Assembly: GCA_025966315.1 (NCBI GenBank)
Contig: JAOPUZ010000042.1
Location: forward strand, 62,001-126,000
Origin: Frankiales bacterium
GTDB lineage: Bacteria; Actinomycetota; Actinomycetes; Mycobacteriales; Jatrophihabitantaceae
DNA: 64,000 nucleotides
Reading direction: 5' to 3'
Below are positions 1-8,100 of the stretch, piece after piece (position 1 is the first letter of the stretch; each line of letters opens with the position of its first letter). The notes under the pieces were generated by a model. The model ran no database searches. It saw nothing but the letters and a program-made list of their open reading frames with translations, and was not told where the DNA came from. The position numbers and the translations under genes were made by a program.

Positions 1-237
1 CTGAAGCCGTCGGCCGACGTCACCGACCGGCACCGCCCAGCGGGTGCGTACCTGCACGGTGACTCGGTCGGCGGCAACCTGGACGCCGGCGACCCTGCGT
101 CCCGGCAGATACGACATCGCTGAGCCGAGCTGACCGGCGTCCAGGTCGTCCACCCCATCGCAGGACCGCACGGCCGCGGCGACGGCGTCCACATCGACAC
201 CGTCGATCAGCTGCGGATTGGGATTGAGGCTGGTCAT
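1..237 (-). CDS. Asp23-associated small protein, partial (C-terminus off the window)
   Basis: The window opens inside this minus-strand gene. Seventy-nine codons are visible from an ATG at 237, beginning MTSLNPNPQLIDGVDVDAV. The start overlaps the stop of the Asp23 gene by four bases (ATGA), which implies translational coupling. The segment RVAGVQVAADRVTVQVRTRW resembles the beta-strand part of the short Asp23/Gls24-related proteins that accompany alkaline-shock genes in actinobacteria. The family call rests mostly on context, because the rest of the protein is missing. It probably works in the cell envelope with the Asp23 protein encoded just upstream. Confidence 0.6.
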   Translation of the reverse strand, partial: MTSLNPNPQLIDGVDVDAVAAAVRSCDGVDDLDAGQLGSAMSYLPGRRVAGVQVAADRVTVQVRTRWAVPVGDVGRRLQ

Positions 238-704
238 GACACGCGCGAAGGGTCGCCTTGTCCGTCGTCATCGGCGGGTAGGTACACATCATCGACGTTG
301 ACGTTGACTTCGACGACATCCATGCCGGTCATCCGCTCGACGGCTTGTTTGACGTTGCGCTGAATGCTCTTACCGAGTTCGGCGATGGATACGCCGTACT
401 CCACAACGATGTCTAGGTCAATCGCGGCTTGAGTTTCGCCGACCTCGACACCGACGCCTTGGTCGACCTTGGCGCCGGAGCTTCCTGGAATGCGTTCACG
501 GATCGCGCCGAAGGCCCGCCCGGTTGAGGTGCCCATCGCGTGCACGCCGCTTATCTCTCGGCAGGCAACGCCGGCGATCTTCGAGACCACGCTCTCAGCA
601 ATGCTGATCTTGCCCTCATCGGTGTTCAGGGCATCCTGGCCCGTGGGCTGCACCGACTTGCCGGACTCTGCGGCGGGACTGGCGGTGCGGGTTGATTGCG
701 TCAT
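234..704 (-). CDS. Asp23/Gls24 family envelope stress protein
   Basis: This 156-residue protein has the Asp23 core: a stretch beginning GKISIAESVVSKIAGVACRE, a beta-rich centre (AAIDLDIVVEYGVSI) and an end rich in alternating valines (VVEVNVNVDDVYLP). Asp23 proteins are abundant peripheral membrane proteins linked to cell-envelope homeostasis. The N-terminal 30 residues are polar and probably disordered. The ATG at 704 is divergent from the sigma-factor gene, so the shared intergenic region probably carries both promoters. The 3' end overlaps the next gene by ATGA. No catalytic activity is expected. Confidence 0.85.
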   Translation of the reverse strand: MTQSTRTASPAAESGKSVQPTGQDALNTDEGKISIAESVVSKIAGVACREISGVHAMGTSTGRAFGAIRERIPGSSGAKVDQGVGVEVGETQAAIDLDIVVEYGVSIAELGKSIQRNVKQAVERMTGMDVVEVNVNVDDVYLPADDDGQGDPSRVS

Positions 705-723
705 CTGTCGCTCTTTCGCGAAG

Positions 724-741
724 CCGGGCGTCGTCGCCCGG
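724..741. other. Short hairpin in the 5' leader of the Asp23 gene
   Basis: CCGGGCG (724-730) and CGCCCGG (735-741) form a perfect 7-bp stem around a 4-base loop, 20 bases upstream of the Asp23 start. It could affect translation or be part of an operator. No function can be assigned from sequence. Confidence 0.35.
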
Positions 742-868
742 GGTGTGAAGGACCGATCGCTGCTAAACCGCCTTCACCTAGTTAGACACCGCTCGAACAA
801 AAACATCGCACACCAATTCTTGTGTGGCATCGTGGTGGCCACGTTCAGATCAGAGCGAAGCCGCGGTC

Positions 869-1441
869 ATGGTCATCGAACGGGGATCGAACGGGGTGAA
901 TCCGGACGTAGACGACGCGTTTTTGGTCCAGCGAGCCCAAGAGGGGTATCTGGACGCGTTCACCGAACTCGTGAATCGGCACGGAAAGCTCGCGTATCGC
1001 GTCGCCTTACGGTTGCTGGGTAACCATCACGACGCCGAAGACGTCGCCCAAGAGGCGCTGGTCGCCGCGTGGCAGCAATTGCCCCGGTTCAAGGCCGAAT
1101 CGAATTTCTCAACCTGGCTGTACCGCATTGTGACCAGGCGCGCGTTGAATCGCATGACGCGAACCAAGCCGACCGACTCCACGGACCTGCTCGATGAACT
1201 CGACGAGGACAAAGCCAACGGCCCGGCCCTTTCAGCCGAACGCAACCAAGCCATTGACGCGGTAACCCAAGCCGTCACCGCCCTTCCGCCGGCTCAGCGG
1301 ATTGTTGTCGTCCTCTACCACTTCGAAGGACTGCGCTACGAAGACATCGCTCGCGTCGCCGATAGCACCGTTCCGGCGGTGCGTAGCCACCTGTTCCGGG
1401 CTAGGCGCACACTTACTCAGATGCTCGACGAGTGGAGATGA
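869..1441 (+). CDS. ECF-type RNA polymerase sigma factor
   Basis: The protein has about 190 residues. Sigma region 2 is near the N-terminus (QEGYLDAFTELVNRHGKLAY, then DAEDVAQEALVAAWQQL). Region 4 is near the C-terminus (LPPAQRIVVVLYHFEGLRYE, then VPAVRSHLFRARRTL). There is no region 1 or 3, as in ECF factors. I chose the ATG at 869; an in-frame GTG at 896 and a GTG at 824 are alternatives, and none has a strong ribosome site. The stop is followed three bases later by the zinc-finger/Asp23 gene, the usual position for a cognate anti-sigma factor. It probably drives envelope-stress genes, including its Asp23 neighbours. Confidence 0.9.
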   Translation: MVIERGSNGVNPDVDDAFLVQRAQEGYLDAFTELVNRHGKLAYRVALRLLGNHHDAEDVAQEALVAAWQQLPRFKAESNFSTWLYRIVTRRALNRMTRTKPTDSTDLLDELDEDKANGPALSAERNQAIDAVTQAVTALPPAQRIVVVLYHFEGLRYEDIARVADSTVPAVRSHLFRARRTLTQMLDEWR

Positions 1442-1444
1442 CCG

Positions 1445-2077
1445 ATGGCTGACTCCGAATTCTCGCTCCAGCGCATGCTCCGAGATGCGGAACTGCCGTG
1501 CGGTGCTGATCCGGATGAGCTCCTGCAACAGGCAGCCGATGGCCGTGGCGATGAGCTCAACGCCCACCAGGCCGAATGTGTGCACTGCCAGGCGGCGTTG
1601 CGGGAACTCACGCGCATCTGGGACCCAGTTCGCGCCAAAGCGGCCGAACCAGTCACTGTTCCGGCCGCCCTTCGGATGGCAGTTGCCGACCAAGTTCGAA
1701 AGCTGGTCAGCGACGTTTGGTACACGCTGCAGCTCACTGACGGGGGCGCCATCCGCATCGCCGCCCGGGTCGTGGCCAATCTCGCCCGATCCGCAGCTCG
1801 CACGGTGCCCGGGGTCAGAGTTGCTTTCGGCCGCAGCTCGGAAAGTCGGGCTGCGGGGTTGGCTGAGAAGGCAACGCTCGGGCATTTGCATCCGCACGCC
1901 GCCGTCGGTGTGCTGGGTCGCACCGCCGTCGTCGACCTTGCCCTCGCCGTGCAATACGGCGACGCGGTCGATGACATCGCACGCGAGGTTCAACGGCGTG
2001 TGATCAGCGAACTGGAAGACAGCGTCGGACTGATGAGCGTGACCGTAAACGTCACCGTCGACGACATTCTCACCTGA
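1445..2077 (+). CDS. Putative anti-sigma factor: zinc-finger motif fused to an Asp23-like domain
   Basis: The protein has 210 residues. Near the N-terminus is H41-x3-C45-x2-C48, the zinc-binding anti-sigma (ZAS) signature, with C19 as a possible extra ligand. After a linker, roughly residues 115-210 resemble Asp23: a central VVDLALAVQYGDAVDDIARE and a terminal SVTVNVTVDDILT that mirrors the end of the Asp23 protein at 234-704. The gene starts three bases after the sigma-factor stop, so the two are probably co-translated. I infer that it holds the ECF factor inactive while sensing envelope state through its Asp23 part. There is no transmembrane helix, unlike most ECF anti-sigma factors. Confidence 0.7.
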   Translation: MADSEFSLQRMLRDAELPCGADPDELLQQAADGRGDELNAHQAECVHCQAALRELTRIWDPVRAKAAEPVTVPAALRMAVADQVRKLVSDVWYTLQLTDGGAIRIAARVVANLARSAARTVPGVRVAFGRSSESRAAGLAEKATLGHLHPHAAVGVLGRTAVVDLALAVQYGDAVDDIAREVQRRVISELEDSVGLMSVTVNVTVDDILT

Positions 2078-2161
2078 GCACACTGAAGAATTAGCTGACT
2101 GGCTGGCCGACGCTGCTCGCACTCAGCGTTGTCCGTGCGGCCTTGCGATGCCGGGCGGGCG

Positions 2162-2305
2162 TCAGGTCAGGGTGTCGAGCCTGGCCAGCAGGCGCTTGAC
2201 GGCGTTCACCACGTCCGCCTCGTCATGACCGAAGTCCTTTTCAAACGCGATCAGCGCGTTTCTGAGTAGCTTGATTTCCGCTTCCGTCAATTCAATCGTT
2301 GCCAT
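2162..2305 (-). CDS. Small hypothetical protein, 47 aa
   Basis: A short minus-strand frame begins MATIELTEAEIKLLRNALIA and ends KRLLARLDTLT. The ATG at 2305 is preceded by TTGAGG at a good ribosome-site distance. The sequence is acidic and heptad-like, so it is probably one or two amphipathic helices. It has no cysteines and no membrane segment. It lies convergent to the sigma/anti-sigma pair. I do not recognise the family. Confidence 0.6.
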   Translation of the reverse strand: MATIELTEAEIKLLRNALIAFEKDFGHDEADVVNAVKRLLARLDTLT

Positions 2306-2395
2306 ACCTCAACGTACCAACCGTCGTCCTCGTCTCTCTGGATATCATGCCTTTTAGCGATTCGGCCGTCCAGAGCACCGGCGCAATAATGAGTT

Positions 2396-2953
2396 GTGGT
2401 CGATGAACACCTTTCGGGTGGTAACTCCGGCTCGGACGTGGTGCGCCGCGGCGACGTTGTCTACCGTCACGGCCCCCACCGCGAATTTGTGACGAGCCTG
2501 CTGCGCTATCTCGAATCGATCGGCTTTCCTTACGCGCCTCGTTACCTGGGCGTGGACGAGTCGGGTTGGCAGCTGCTCACCTACATGCCAGGGGACACGA
2601 CTGATCATCCGAGTCAGCGAGCAGCCGGCGCTTACGGCGCCGGCGGGTCGATGCTGCGCTCGCTGCATGAGGCCACGGCCGGTCATCCCCTCGCTGGTGA
2701 CGCCGAGTGCGTGATCCACGCTGATGCCGGCCCGTTCAACACGATCTTCCGGGACGGCCATCCGGTTGCCTTCATCGACTGGGAGCACGCTCGGCCCGGC
2801 CGGCGCATGGATGATCTTGGTTACCTGGCCTGGACCTGGTGCCTTCAGACCAACGGCGACGTCGCGATCGAGGATCAGACGCGGCACCTCCGTGAGCTGC
2901 GTGACGGCTATGGCGACGTTTCCGCTGATGACCTGATCCAGACCGCGCCATAG
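2396..2953 (+). CDS. Aminoglycoside phosphotransferase (APH) family protein, short
   Basis: The 185-residue protein has the kinase-like signatures of the APH/choline-kinase fold: the catalytic loop VIHADAGPFNTIF (H-x-D-x4-N) and the metal-binding FIDWEHARPG, equivalent to DFG. The N-terminal LSGGNSGSDVVRRGDVVYR fits the nucleotide-binding lobe. Relatives usually run about 50 residues longer, so the C-terminal helical part looks shortened. Translation probably starts at GTG 2396, with only a weak ribosome site. The substrate is unknown; this family phosphorylates small hydroxylated molecules. A strong hairpin follows the stop. Confidence 0.75.
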   Translation: MVDEHLSGGNSGSDVVRRGDVVYRHGPHREFVTSLLRYLESIGFPYAPRYLGVDESGWQLLTYMPGDTTDHPSQRAAGAYGAGGSMLRSLHEATAGHPLAGDAECVIHADAGPFNTIFRDGHPVAFIDWEHARPGRRMDDLGYLAWTWCLQTNGDVAIEDQTRHLRELRDGYGDVSADDLIQTAP

Positions 2954-2956
2954 CGT

Positions 2957-3001
2957 GGCCCGACTTCCCGCCTTCAGTCAAAGCCGCCGGGAAGTCGGGC
3001 C
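2957..3001 (+). terminator. Strong inverted repeat after the phosphotransferase gene
   Basis: GGCCCGACTTCCCG at 2957-2970 pairs perfectly with CGGGAAGTCGGGCC at 2988-3001, a 14-bp stem with a 17-base loop. It begins four bases after the stop codon. There is no T-run, as is common for high-GC terminators. Confidence 0.65.
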
Positions 3002-3023
3002 GCACGATGCAGACGCTTCATCG

Positions 3024-3054
3024 TTGACCTTCCTGTTGGGGGAAGGTGAAAGAT
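3024..3054 (+). promoter_or_regulatory. MerR-type promoter with overlapping operator
   Basis: A -35 box TTGACC (3024-3029) and a possible -10 box AAAGAT (3049-3054) are 19 bp apart, the overlong spacer typical of MerR-controlled promoters. The spacer holds a dyad ACCTTCC...GGAAGGT (3027-3033 and 3041-3047). It lies just upstream of the MerR gene, so autoregulation is likely. Confidence 0.7.
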
Positions 3055-3090
3055 CATTGGTGGGTGCGGCGCGAAAGGGAGGTGTGCCCA

Positions 3091-3903
3091 GTGACGGCGG
3101 AGCTGACCATTGGCGAGTTCTCGGTGATGACGCAGTTGAGCAAGAAAGCGTTGCGGCACTATCACGAGCTCGGATTGCTGGAGCCGGCCCACATCGACCG
3201 GTTCAACGGTTATCGCCGCTACGACACCCAACAGGTGTCGATCGCGCACATCATCCGTCGGTTCCGGAACCTGGGCCTGTCGGTGCCCGACATCAAGGCG
3301 GTATTGGCGACCGATGACGTGGTCAAGCGCAACGCGATCATCGCCAGTCACCTGCAGCAGATGGAGGACCAGCTGCTCGACACGCAACGGGCGGTCGCGG
3401 CGCTGCGCGAACTCCTGGCGCCGAACACCACAGCGTTGCCGGTCAGTTTCCGCTCGGTGCCGGTCGTGCCGGCCTGGGCCATCACGGACCTGGTTAACCT
3501 GGGGGACATCGACGCCTGGTTTTCGGACGCGTTTCGCGAGCTCCGCAGCGGGTTGAGCTCGGCCGGCAATGTCGCGAGCGGGCCGTCCGGCGGTCTGTAC
3601 GCGCAGGAGCTGTTCAGCGACGAGCTCGGCGAGGTGACCGTCTTCATTCCCACCCAAGCGGTCCTGGGCGCGACCGGCCGGGTCCGTGTGGTCGAGATTC
3701 CGGCGGCCGAGGTCGCGGTGGCCGTGCACCGGGGAACGCATGCCGAGGCGGATCGCACCTACGGCGCGCTGGGGACTTATGTCACCGAGCGGTTGCTCAG
3801 CATCGACGGACCGGTCCGCGAAAATTACCTCGAGCCCGACGGCCACACCGGTGAAGCGGTAACGGAGATCTGCTGGCCGGTCTTTCGGACGTCGACGGGC
3901 TGA
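3091..3903 (+). CDS. MerR family transcriptional regulator with C-terminal effector domain
   Basis: About 270 residues. The N-terminal winged helix reads LTIGEFSVMTQLSKKALRHY, then GYRRYDTQQV, followed by a long dimerisation helix (HLQQMEDQLLDTQRAVAALR). Residues from about 115 onward resemble the GyrI/BmrR-type small-molecule-binding domain, ending AVTEICWPVF. The GTG at 3091 is chosen because AAGGGAGG lies seven to eight bases upstream; longer versions lack such a site. A MerR-type operator sits between the -35 and -10 boxes at 3024-3054. Such proteins usually sense hydrophobic drugs or metabolites and activate an exporter or detoxifying gene. No obvious target besides itself is adjacent. 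Confidence 0.88.
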   Translation: MTAELTIGEFSVMTQLSKKALRHYHELGLLEPAHIDRFNGYRRYDTQQVSIAHIIRRFRNLGLSVPDIKAVLATDDVVKRNAIIASHLQQMEDQLLDTQRAVAALRELLAPNTTALPVSFRSVPVVPAWAITDLVNLGDIDAWFSDAFRELRSGLSSAGNVASGPSGGLYAQELFSDELGEVTVFIPTQAVLGATGRVRVVEIPAAEVAVAVHRGTHAEADRTYGALGTYVTERLLSIDGPVRENYLEPDGHTGEAVTEICWPVFRTSTG

Positions 3904-3941
3904 GGTGACGACCTGGCCGCGACCCGCCGTTGACGATGGGG

Positions 3942-6017
3942 TCAGCGGACCAGGATCGTGGCCAGTTGACGGGCCGCCTGCTGCGCACCGTGTCGCGCGA
4001 CGGGACGGAACGCGGGCCGTTTCTCGCGCGCGGCAATCATCGACGCCGCGAGGTCGGCCGGCGTAGTGCTCGCGAAGTCCATCCGCAGCCCCGCGCCGTA
4101 ATGGTTCAGACGGTGTGTGACGAAGTGTTGCTGCTCCCAGTGGTGGGCGAGCGGGAAGTAGATGAAGGGCCGGCGCGCGGCGACCAATTCCATTGTCGTG
4201 GACAGGCCACCTTGAACGATCGCGACGTCGGCACAAGCCAGGTGTTCGAACAGGGACGGCACGTAGCCGAGCTTGTCGATTCCCTCGGCGTCCGGAAGCT
4301 GCGTCGGATGCAGCCGTGGTCCGGTGACCATGACCATCCGGGCGTCCGGCTGGTCCTTGCGAACAATCGCGAATGCCTCGACCGTCAGTTCGAGCAGGTC
4401 GCGACCGACCGACGTTCCGCCGACCGCGGCGACGTAGAGCGGGTAGCCCGTGCCGTAACCGAGCCGCTTGCGCAGGGCGTTCGTGCGCCGATAGGGGACG
4501 GGGTCGAACGGGACGACGTACGGCACCGAGGTGTACCACTGTTTGGACCATTCACGGATACCGGGCAGCCCGGCGCCGAACGAAGCATCCGGGAGCTCGT
4601 CGAACCCGCCGATGAATACCGATCGGTCGCGGACGTAAGGAAATCGGGCGAGATGCTCGATCATTTCCGCGTTGTAGTCGGCGCAGAGTTCCGCCTCTCG
4701 CGGGTCGCCGCCCGGGTCGACCGGCAGGAATCCGATCACGTCGGTGAGGAAGGCGTACGGGGCGATCTTGCGCTCGGGGTTCTCGTGCAGGAAGTGGTCG
4801 ACCTCCCAGGATTCGTCGCCGACCCAGAGGTCGTACGGCGTTTCCCGCACGATGTCGTCGAACAACATGTAGTTGGCGCAGAAGATCTCGTCCATTCGGC
4901 GGAACGCGTAGAACGCGTGCAGATCGTGGTGGGTGGCTTCGCTCTCCCAGTGCGCGGACTCGGACGCCAGTTCGGCGCTAGCCGGGTGGACGATCTCGCC
5001 TTCGGCTTCGAGCACGGCCGTCACGGGTGGTTGCGCCAGCCAGTGGATCTCCAGGTCGCCGACGGATTCGCGAAGTGACCGGGCGATCGCGATATCGCGC
5101 AACACGTGTCCTAGTCCGATCGGCGAGCAGACCCACAGCGCCCGTCGCTTGCGTTCTCGAGCGAACAGCCAGGTACTGCGGCGTGGAGCGGCTGGCGTGT
5201 GCATGTCGACGAACTCCTTGATCAAGACGTTCACCAGGACGGGATGTCGGCCGTGCGGTAAGTGACCGGCGCCGTCCAATACGACCAATCGGCCGCCCGC
5301 CGCGGCGGCGAACCGGCGGCCGCGTTCGAGCGGCTGGCAATGGTCGTCGGTGCCGTGCAGCACGAGTACGGGGCAGCTCAGCGCATCCGACAAGGCGAGC
5401 GCCTCGGCCTCGTCGGCCGGCTTGAGTGGCGCCTGGCTGCGGGCGGCGAGGGTGTCGACGTCGGTCTGCAGCGTCCACTCGACCAGGTCGTCATACAGCT
5501 TGGACGAATACGGTTCAGGCGTCAGGCGCCGGCTGTGGTAATCGATCCACCCGGCGAAGTCATCGGTCCACTGCGGCGCGTCGACCGGGTCGAGCGGGCT
5601 CGGATTCGCCGACAGGGGATGGACGCCGGGAGCGATGGCCACCAGGCCGCGCACTCGAGTCGGGTGCTCGTGGGCCAGCAACATGGACCACTTAATGCCC
5701 GAGCAGAGGGCGACGACGAACGCGGACTCGGTACCGGTCGCGTCGAGCACGGCCGCGGCGTCGGCGGCATTGATCTCATCGGAGTAGGCGTCGGCGCCGA
5801 CCGGGCGTCCGGACCCGCCGTTGCCGCGGGCGTCGATCGTGATCACGCGAAAGTGCCGGGCGAGGTAGGGCACCTGTGCCTTCCATTGACGCCCGTCCAC
5901 CACGGGGAAGGTGCCCATCAGCAGCAAGGTTGTCGGCCCGTTGCCGAAGACCTCGTAGTGGACGGCCACCCCGTCGCGGTCGACCTCGGCGACGAGGTCA
6001 GGTTCGCGGGCCCGCAT
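3942..6017 (-). CDS. Alpha/beta hydrolase-glycosyltransferase fusion protein
   Basis: The protein has 691 residues. Residues 1-275 are an alpha/beta hydrolase closely related to the product of the gene just upstream; both begin MRAREPD. The nucleophile position reads VALCSG, with Cys105 where the paralog has Ser105. The acid (HGTDD, about 224) and His252 (DGAGH) are kept. Residues from about 292 onward form a GT-B glycosyltransferase of the MurG/UGT kind: CSPIGLGHVLRDIAIAR near its start and the nucleotide-sugar site VQGGLSTTMELVAARRPFIY near its end. The start overlaps the upstream stop as TGATG. It probably glycosylates a small product and may hydrolyse a linked ester or lactone. The fusion and the Ser-to-Cys change are unusual. 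Confidence 0.85.
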   Translation of the reverse strand: MRAREPDLVAEVDRDGVAVHYEVFGNGPTTLLLMGTFPVVDGRQWKAQVPYLARHFRVITIDARGNGGSGRPVGADAYSDEINAADAAAVLDATGTESAFVVALCSGIKWSMLLAHEHPTRVRGLVAIAPGVHPLSANPSPLDPVDAPQWTDDFAGWIDYHSRRLTPEPYSSKLYDDLVEWTLQTDVDTLAARSQAPLKPADEAEALALSDALSCPVLVLHGTDDHCQPLERGRRFAAAAGGRLVVLDGAGHLPHGRHPVLVNVLIKEFVDMHTPAAPRRSTWLFARERKRRALWVCSPIGLGHVLRDIAIARSLRESVGDLEIHWLAQPPVTAVLEAEGEIVHPASAELASESAHWESEATHHDLHAFYAFRRMDEIFCANYMLFDDIVRETPYDLWVGDESWEVDHFLHENPERKIAPYAFLTDVIGFLPVDPGGDPREAELCADYNAEMIEHLARFPYVRDRSVFIGGFDELPDASFGAGLPGIREWSKQWYTSVPYVVPFDPVPYRRTNALRKRLGYGTGYPLYVAAVGGTSVGRDLLELTVEAFAIVRKDQPDARMVMVTGPRLHPTQLPDAEGIDKLGYVPSLFEHLACADVAIVQGGLSTTMELVAARRPFIYFPLAHHWEQQHFVTHRLNHYGAGLRMDFASTTPADLAASMIAAREKRPAFRPVARHGAQQAARQLATILVR

Positions 6018-6904
6018 CAGGAACTCACCGACTCGACGAAGCGGCGCAGCAGAAGATTGAAGCGGACCGGGTGGCGGGCCGGCACACAATGTCCACCCCC
6101 GGCGAAGACCTCGACGGAGCAGCCGAGTGCATTGGCGAGCAGTTCCGACGTCTTGAGACCGATGATCCGGTCGTCGTCACCGTGCACGATCAGCGACGGA
6201 CAACGCACCAGCCGCGCCAATCGGGCGGCCTCCGGTTCCCCCACCGGGCTGTCCTCGACATCGCCGAGGTAGGGCGCACGTTCGATCGCGATCAACGTGT
6301 CGGCGTCGGTTTGCAGCGTCCATTCGACGGCATCATCGCGCTGCTTGGACGAGTGCGGCTCGCTGAACACCTCGCCGAAGAAGAACTCGGCGAAGCCGGC
6401 CAGGTCGCGCCTCCAGTACTCGGCATTGAACCGGCCCCAGCCGGCGTCGCTCACGCACGGATCGTCGAACTCCTGCACCCAGCACGCGGGAGCTTCTTGT
6501 TCCCAGCGCACGGTGGGAGCGACGAACACGGCGCCGGCCACCCGATCCGGCTGCGCGACCGCGAGTTGCAGCAGCACCCGGCCGCCCATGGACAGCCCGA
6601 CGCACACCGCCGCCGAGGTGTCGGTCGCGTCCAGCACCGCGACGGCATCTTCGACCAGCTCGGGGTCGGCATGGGCCAGTGGGTCTTGCGGGCGGTCGGA
6701 GCGGCCGTTGCCACGCGGATCGAAGACGATAACCCGGAAGTGCCGCGCCAGGTAAGGCACTTGCAGCTTCCAGACCCGCGAGTCCAGGGTGGCCCAGGTC
6801 GGCAGCAGCAGGACGGTCTGGGGGCCTTCGCCGTACTCCTCCCAATACAGGCGCACGCCGGACCGCACGGCATAGCCGCAACGGTCCGGCTCACGCGCAC
6901 GCAT
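6017..6904 (-). CDS. Alpha/beta hydrolase
   Basis: The 295-residue hydrolase resembles enol-lactonase or esterase-type enzymes. The nucleophile elbow is GLSMGG (Ser105), the acid lies in VHGDDD (about 243-245) and the histidine is in GGGH (272). The oxyanion-side motif and RVIVFDPRGNGRSDRP are typical. I start it at ATG 6904, because MRAREPD then matches the start of its fused paralog downstream. It lies in one minus-strand block with a LAL regulator, a methyltransferase and the fusion gene. The substrate is unknown. Confidence 0.88.
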   Translation of the reverse strand: MRAREPDRCGYAVRSGVRLYWEEYGEGPQTVLLLPTWATLDSRVWKLQVPYLARHFRVIVFDPRGNGRSDRPQDPLAHADPELVEDAVAVLDATDTSAAVCVGLSMGGRVLLQLAVAQPDRVAGAVFVAPTVRWEQEAPACWVQEFDDPCVSDAGWGRFNAEYWRRDLAGFAEFFFGEVFSEPHSSKQRDDAVEWTLQTDADTLIAIERAPYLGDVEDSPVGEPEAARLARLVRCPSLIVHGDDDRIIGLKTSELLANALGCSVEVFAGGGHCVPARHPVRFNLLLRRFVESVSS

Positions 6905-6950
6905 GCCGCTTACTCTTCCTTGTCCGGCGCCGAAGCGCAGCTGCCGAATG

Positions 6951-8000
6951 TCACGGACGCGCCTCGTACACGATGTTGATCGGGGTCTCGGCCGCCCGGC
7001 GGAAACGGGTGAAGCCGGCTCGCTCGGCGACCTGAGCGATCGCTCGCTCGCCGGCCTGGGCGCCGAGTGAGTAGCCGCCGGGTTGCGACATCGCGTTCGG
7101 CACGCAGAGGAACGTCGAAAAGTTGTAATAGACGCGCCCGACCGGATTGAGATTGTCCGACACCGAATCGCCCGCATAAGGCTCGACGATCAGCCAGGTA
7201 CCGTCCTCGGCCAGTGCCTGCCGGATGTGGGTCGCGGCACCGATCGGATCGCCCATGTCGTGCAGGCAATCGAACGTCGTGACGAGGTCGTAACCAGCGC
7301 CGGAGAAGGTTTGGGCTGACGCGACCTCGAAGGTGATCCGCTCGGCAACTCCGGCATCGGCGGCCCGCTTGGCGGCGAGCTCGATCGAGCCATCGTGGTA
7401 GTCGCAGCCGACCAGTGTGCTGTGCGGATATTGTTCGGCCATCAAGATCGTCGAGGCACCCAGCCCGCAGCCGACGTCGGCCACCCGGGCGCCCGAGCGA
7501 AGTTTGGTCTCTACGCCGTCCAGGGCCGGGATCCAGCTCGTCGTGAGATTGGCCAGATAGCCCGGACGGAAGAACTGCTCGCAGCCGACGAATACATCGC
7601 TGTCGTGTTCGTGCCAGCCGATGCCGTCCCCGGTGCGAAACGCATCGGTCACCCGCTGCTCGGCCCGCAGCGAACCAAGCGCGAGCACGAATGCCCCCGG
7701 TGCGTAGACGGCGCCGTCGGGGTTGGCGAGGACGAAGGCCTGCTCCTCCGTCAGTGAGTAGGTGTCGGCGTCCGCGTCGTAAGTGACGTAGCCGCCGGCG
7801 GCTTGGCCGCGAAGCCATTCGGCGATGTAGCGGGGATCGGTGTCGGTACGTCGGGCCAGTTCGTCGGATGAGCCGGGTTCGCCGGCGAGCGCTCGATAAA
7901 GGCCAAGCCGGTGCCCCACCACCACGTTTCCGGCGGCCATCGTCGCGCCGAGGTCGCCGACAAAGCGGTGCAGCATTTCCGTCAATTTCGTGTCGTCCAT
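6951..8000 (-). CDS. SAM-dependent methyltransferase with N-terminal winged helix
   Basis: The protein has 349 residues. The first 90 form a helical/winged-helix part typical of dimeric small-molecule methyltransferases (SSDELARRTDTDPRYIAEWL). The SAM site follows: ARVADVGCGLGASTI at 171-185, then a GCDYHDGS acidic loop and DLVTTFDCLHDMGDP. The architecture matches the actinobacterial family often annotated as methyltransferase or transcriptional regulator, such as mycobacterial Rv2258c. ATG 8000 has AGAGGAG upstream. It sits between the LAL regulator and the hydrolase genes, suggesting a tailoring methylation in the same pathway. Confidence 0.87.
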   Translation of the reverse strand: MDDTKLTEMLHRFVGDLGATMAAGNVVVGHRLGLYRALAGEPGSSDELARRTDTDPRYIAEWLRGQAAGGYVTYDADADTYSLTEEQAFVLANPDGAVYAPGAFVLALGSLRAEQRVTDAFRTGDGIGWHEHDSDVFVGCEQFFRPGYLANLTTSWIPALDGVETKLRSGARVADVGCGLGASTILMAEQYPHSTLVGCDYHDGSIELAAKRAADAGVAERITFEVASAQTFSGAGYDLVTTFDCLHDMGDPIGAATHIRQALAEDGTWLIVEPYAGDSVSDNLNPVGRVYYNFSTFLCVPNAMSQPGGYSLGAQAGERAIAQVAERAGFTRFRRAAETPINIVYEARP

Positions 8001-8100
8001 TGTGTTTTCTCCTCTGAGATCGGTGCGAGCCAGCCACTTGTCGTGGTGACCTGCACCATGTCTAGAAGTCGAAAGGGCGCACGGATATAGGGGGAACCCC

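Noticed and set aside
2974-4551. 525-codon minus-strand open frame across the MerR gene and the glycosyltransferase.
   Set aside because: It runs antisense to MerR and out of frame with the fusion gene. It is an artefact of high GC.
3930-5078. 382-codon plus-strand frame opposite the hydrolase-GT fusion.
   Set aside because: It is the antisense shadow of the fusion gene, which has clear catalytic motifs on the other strand.
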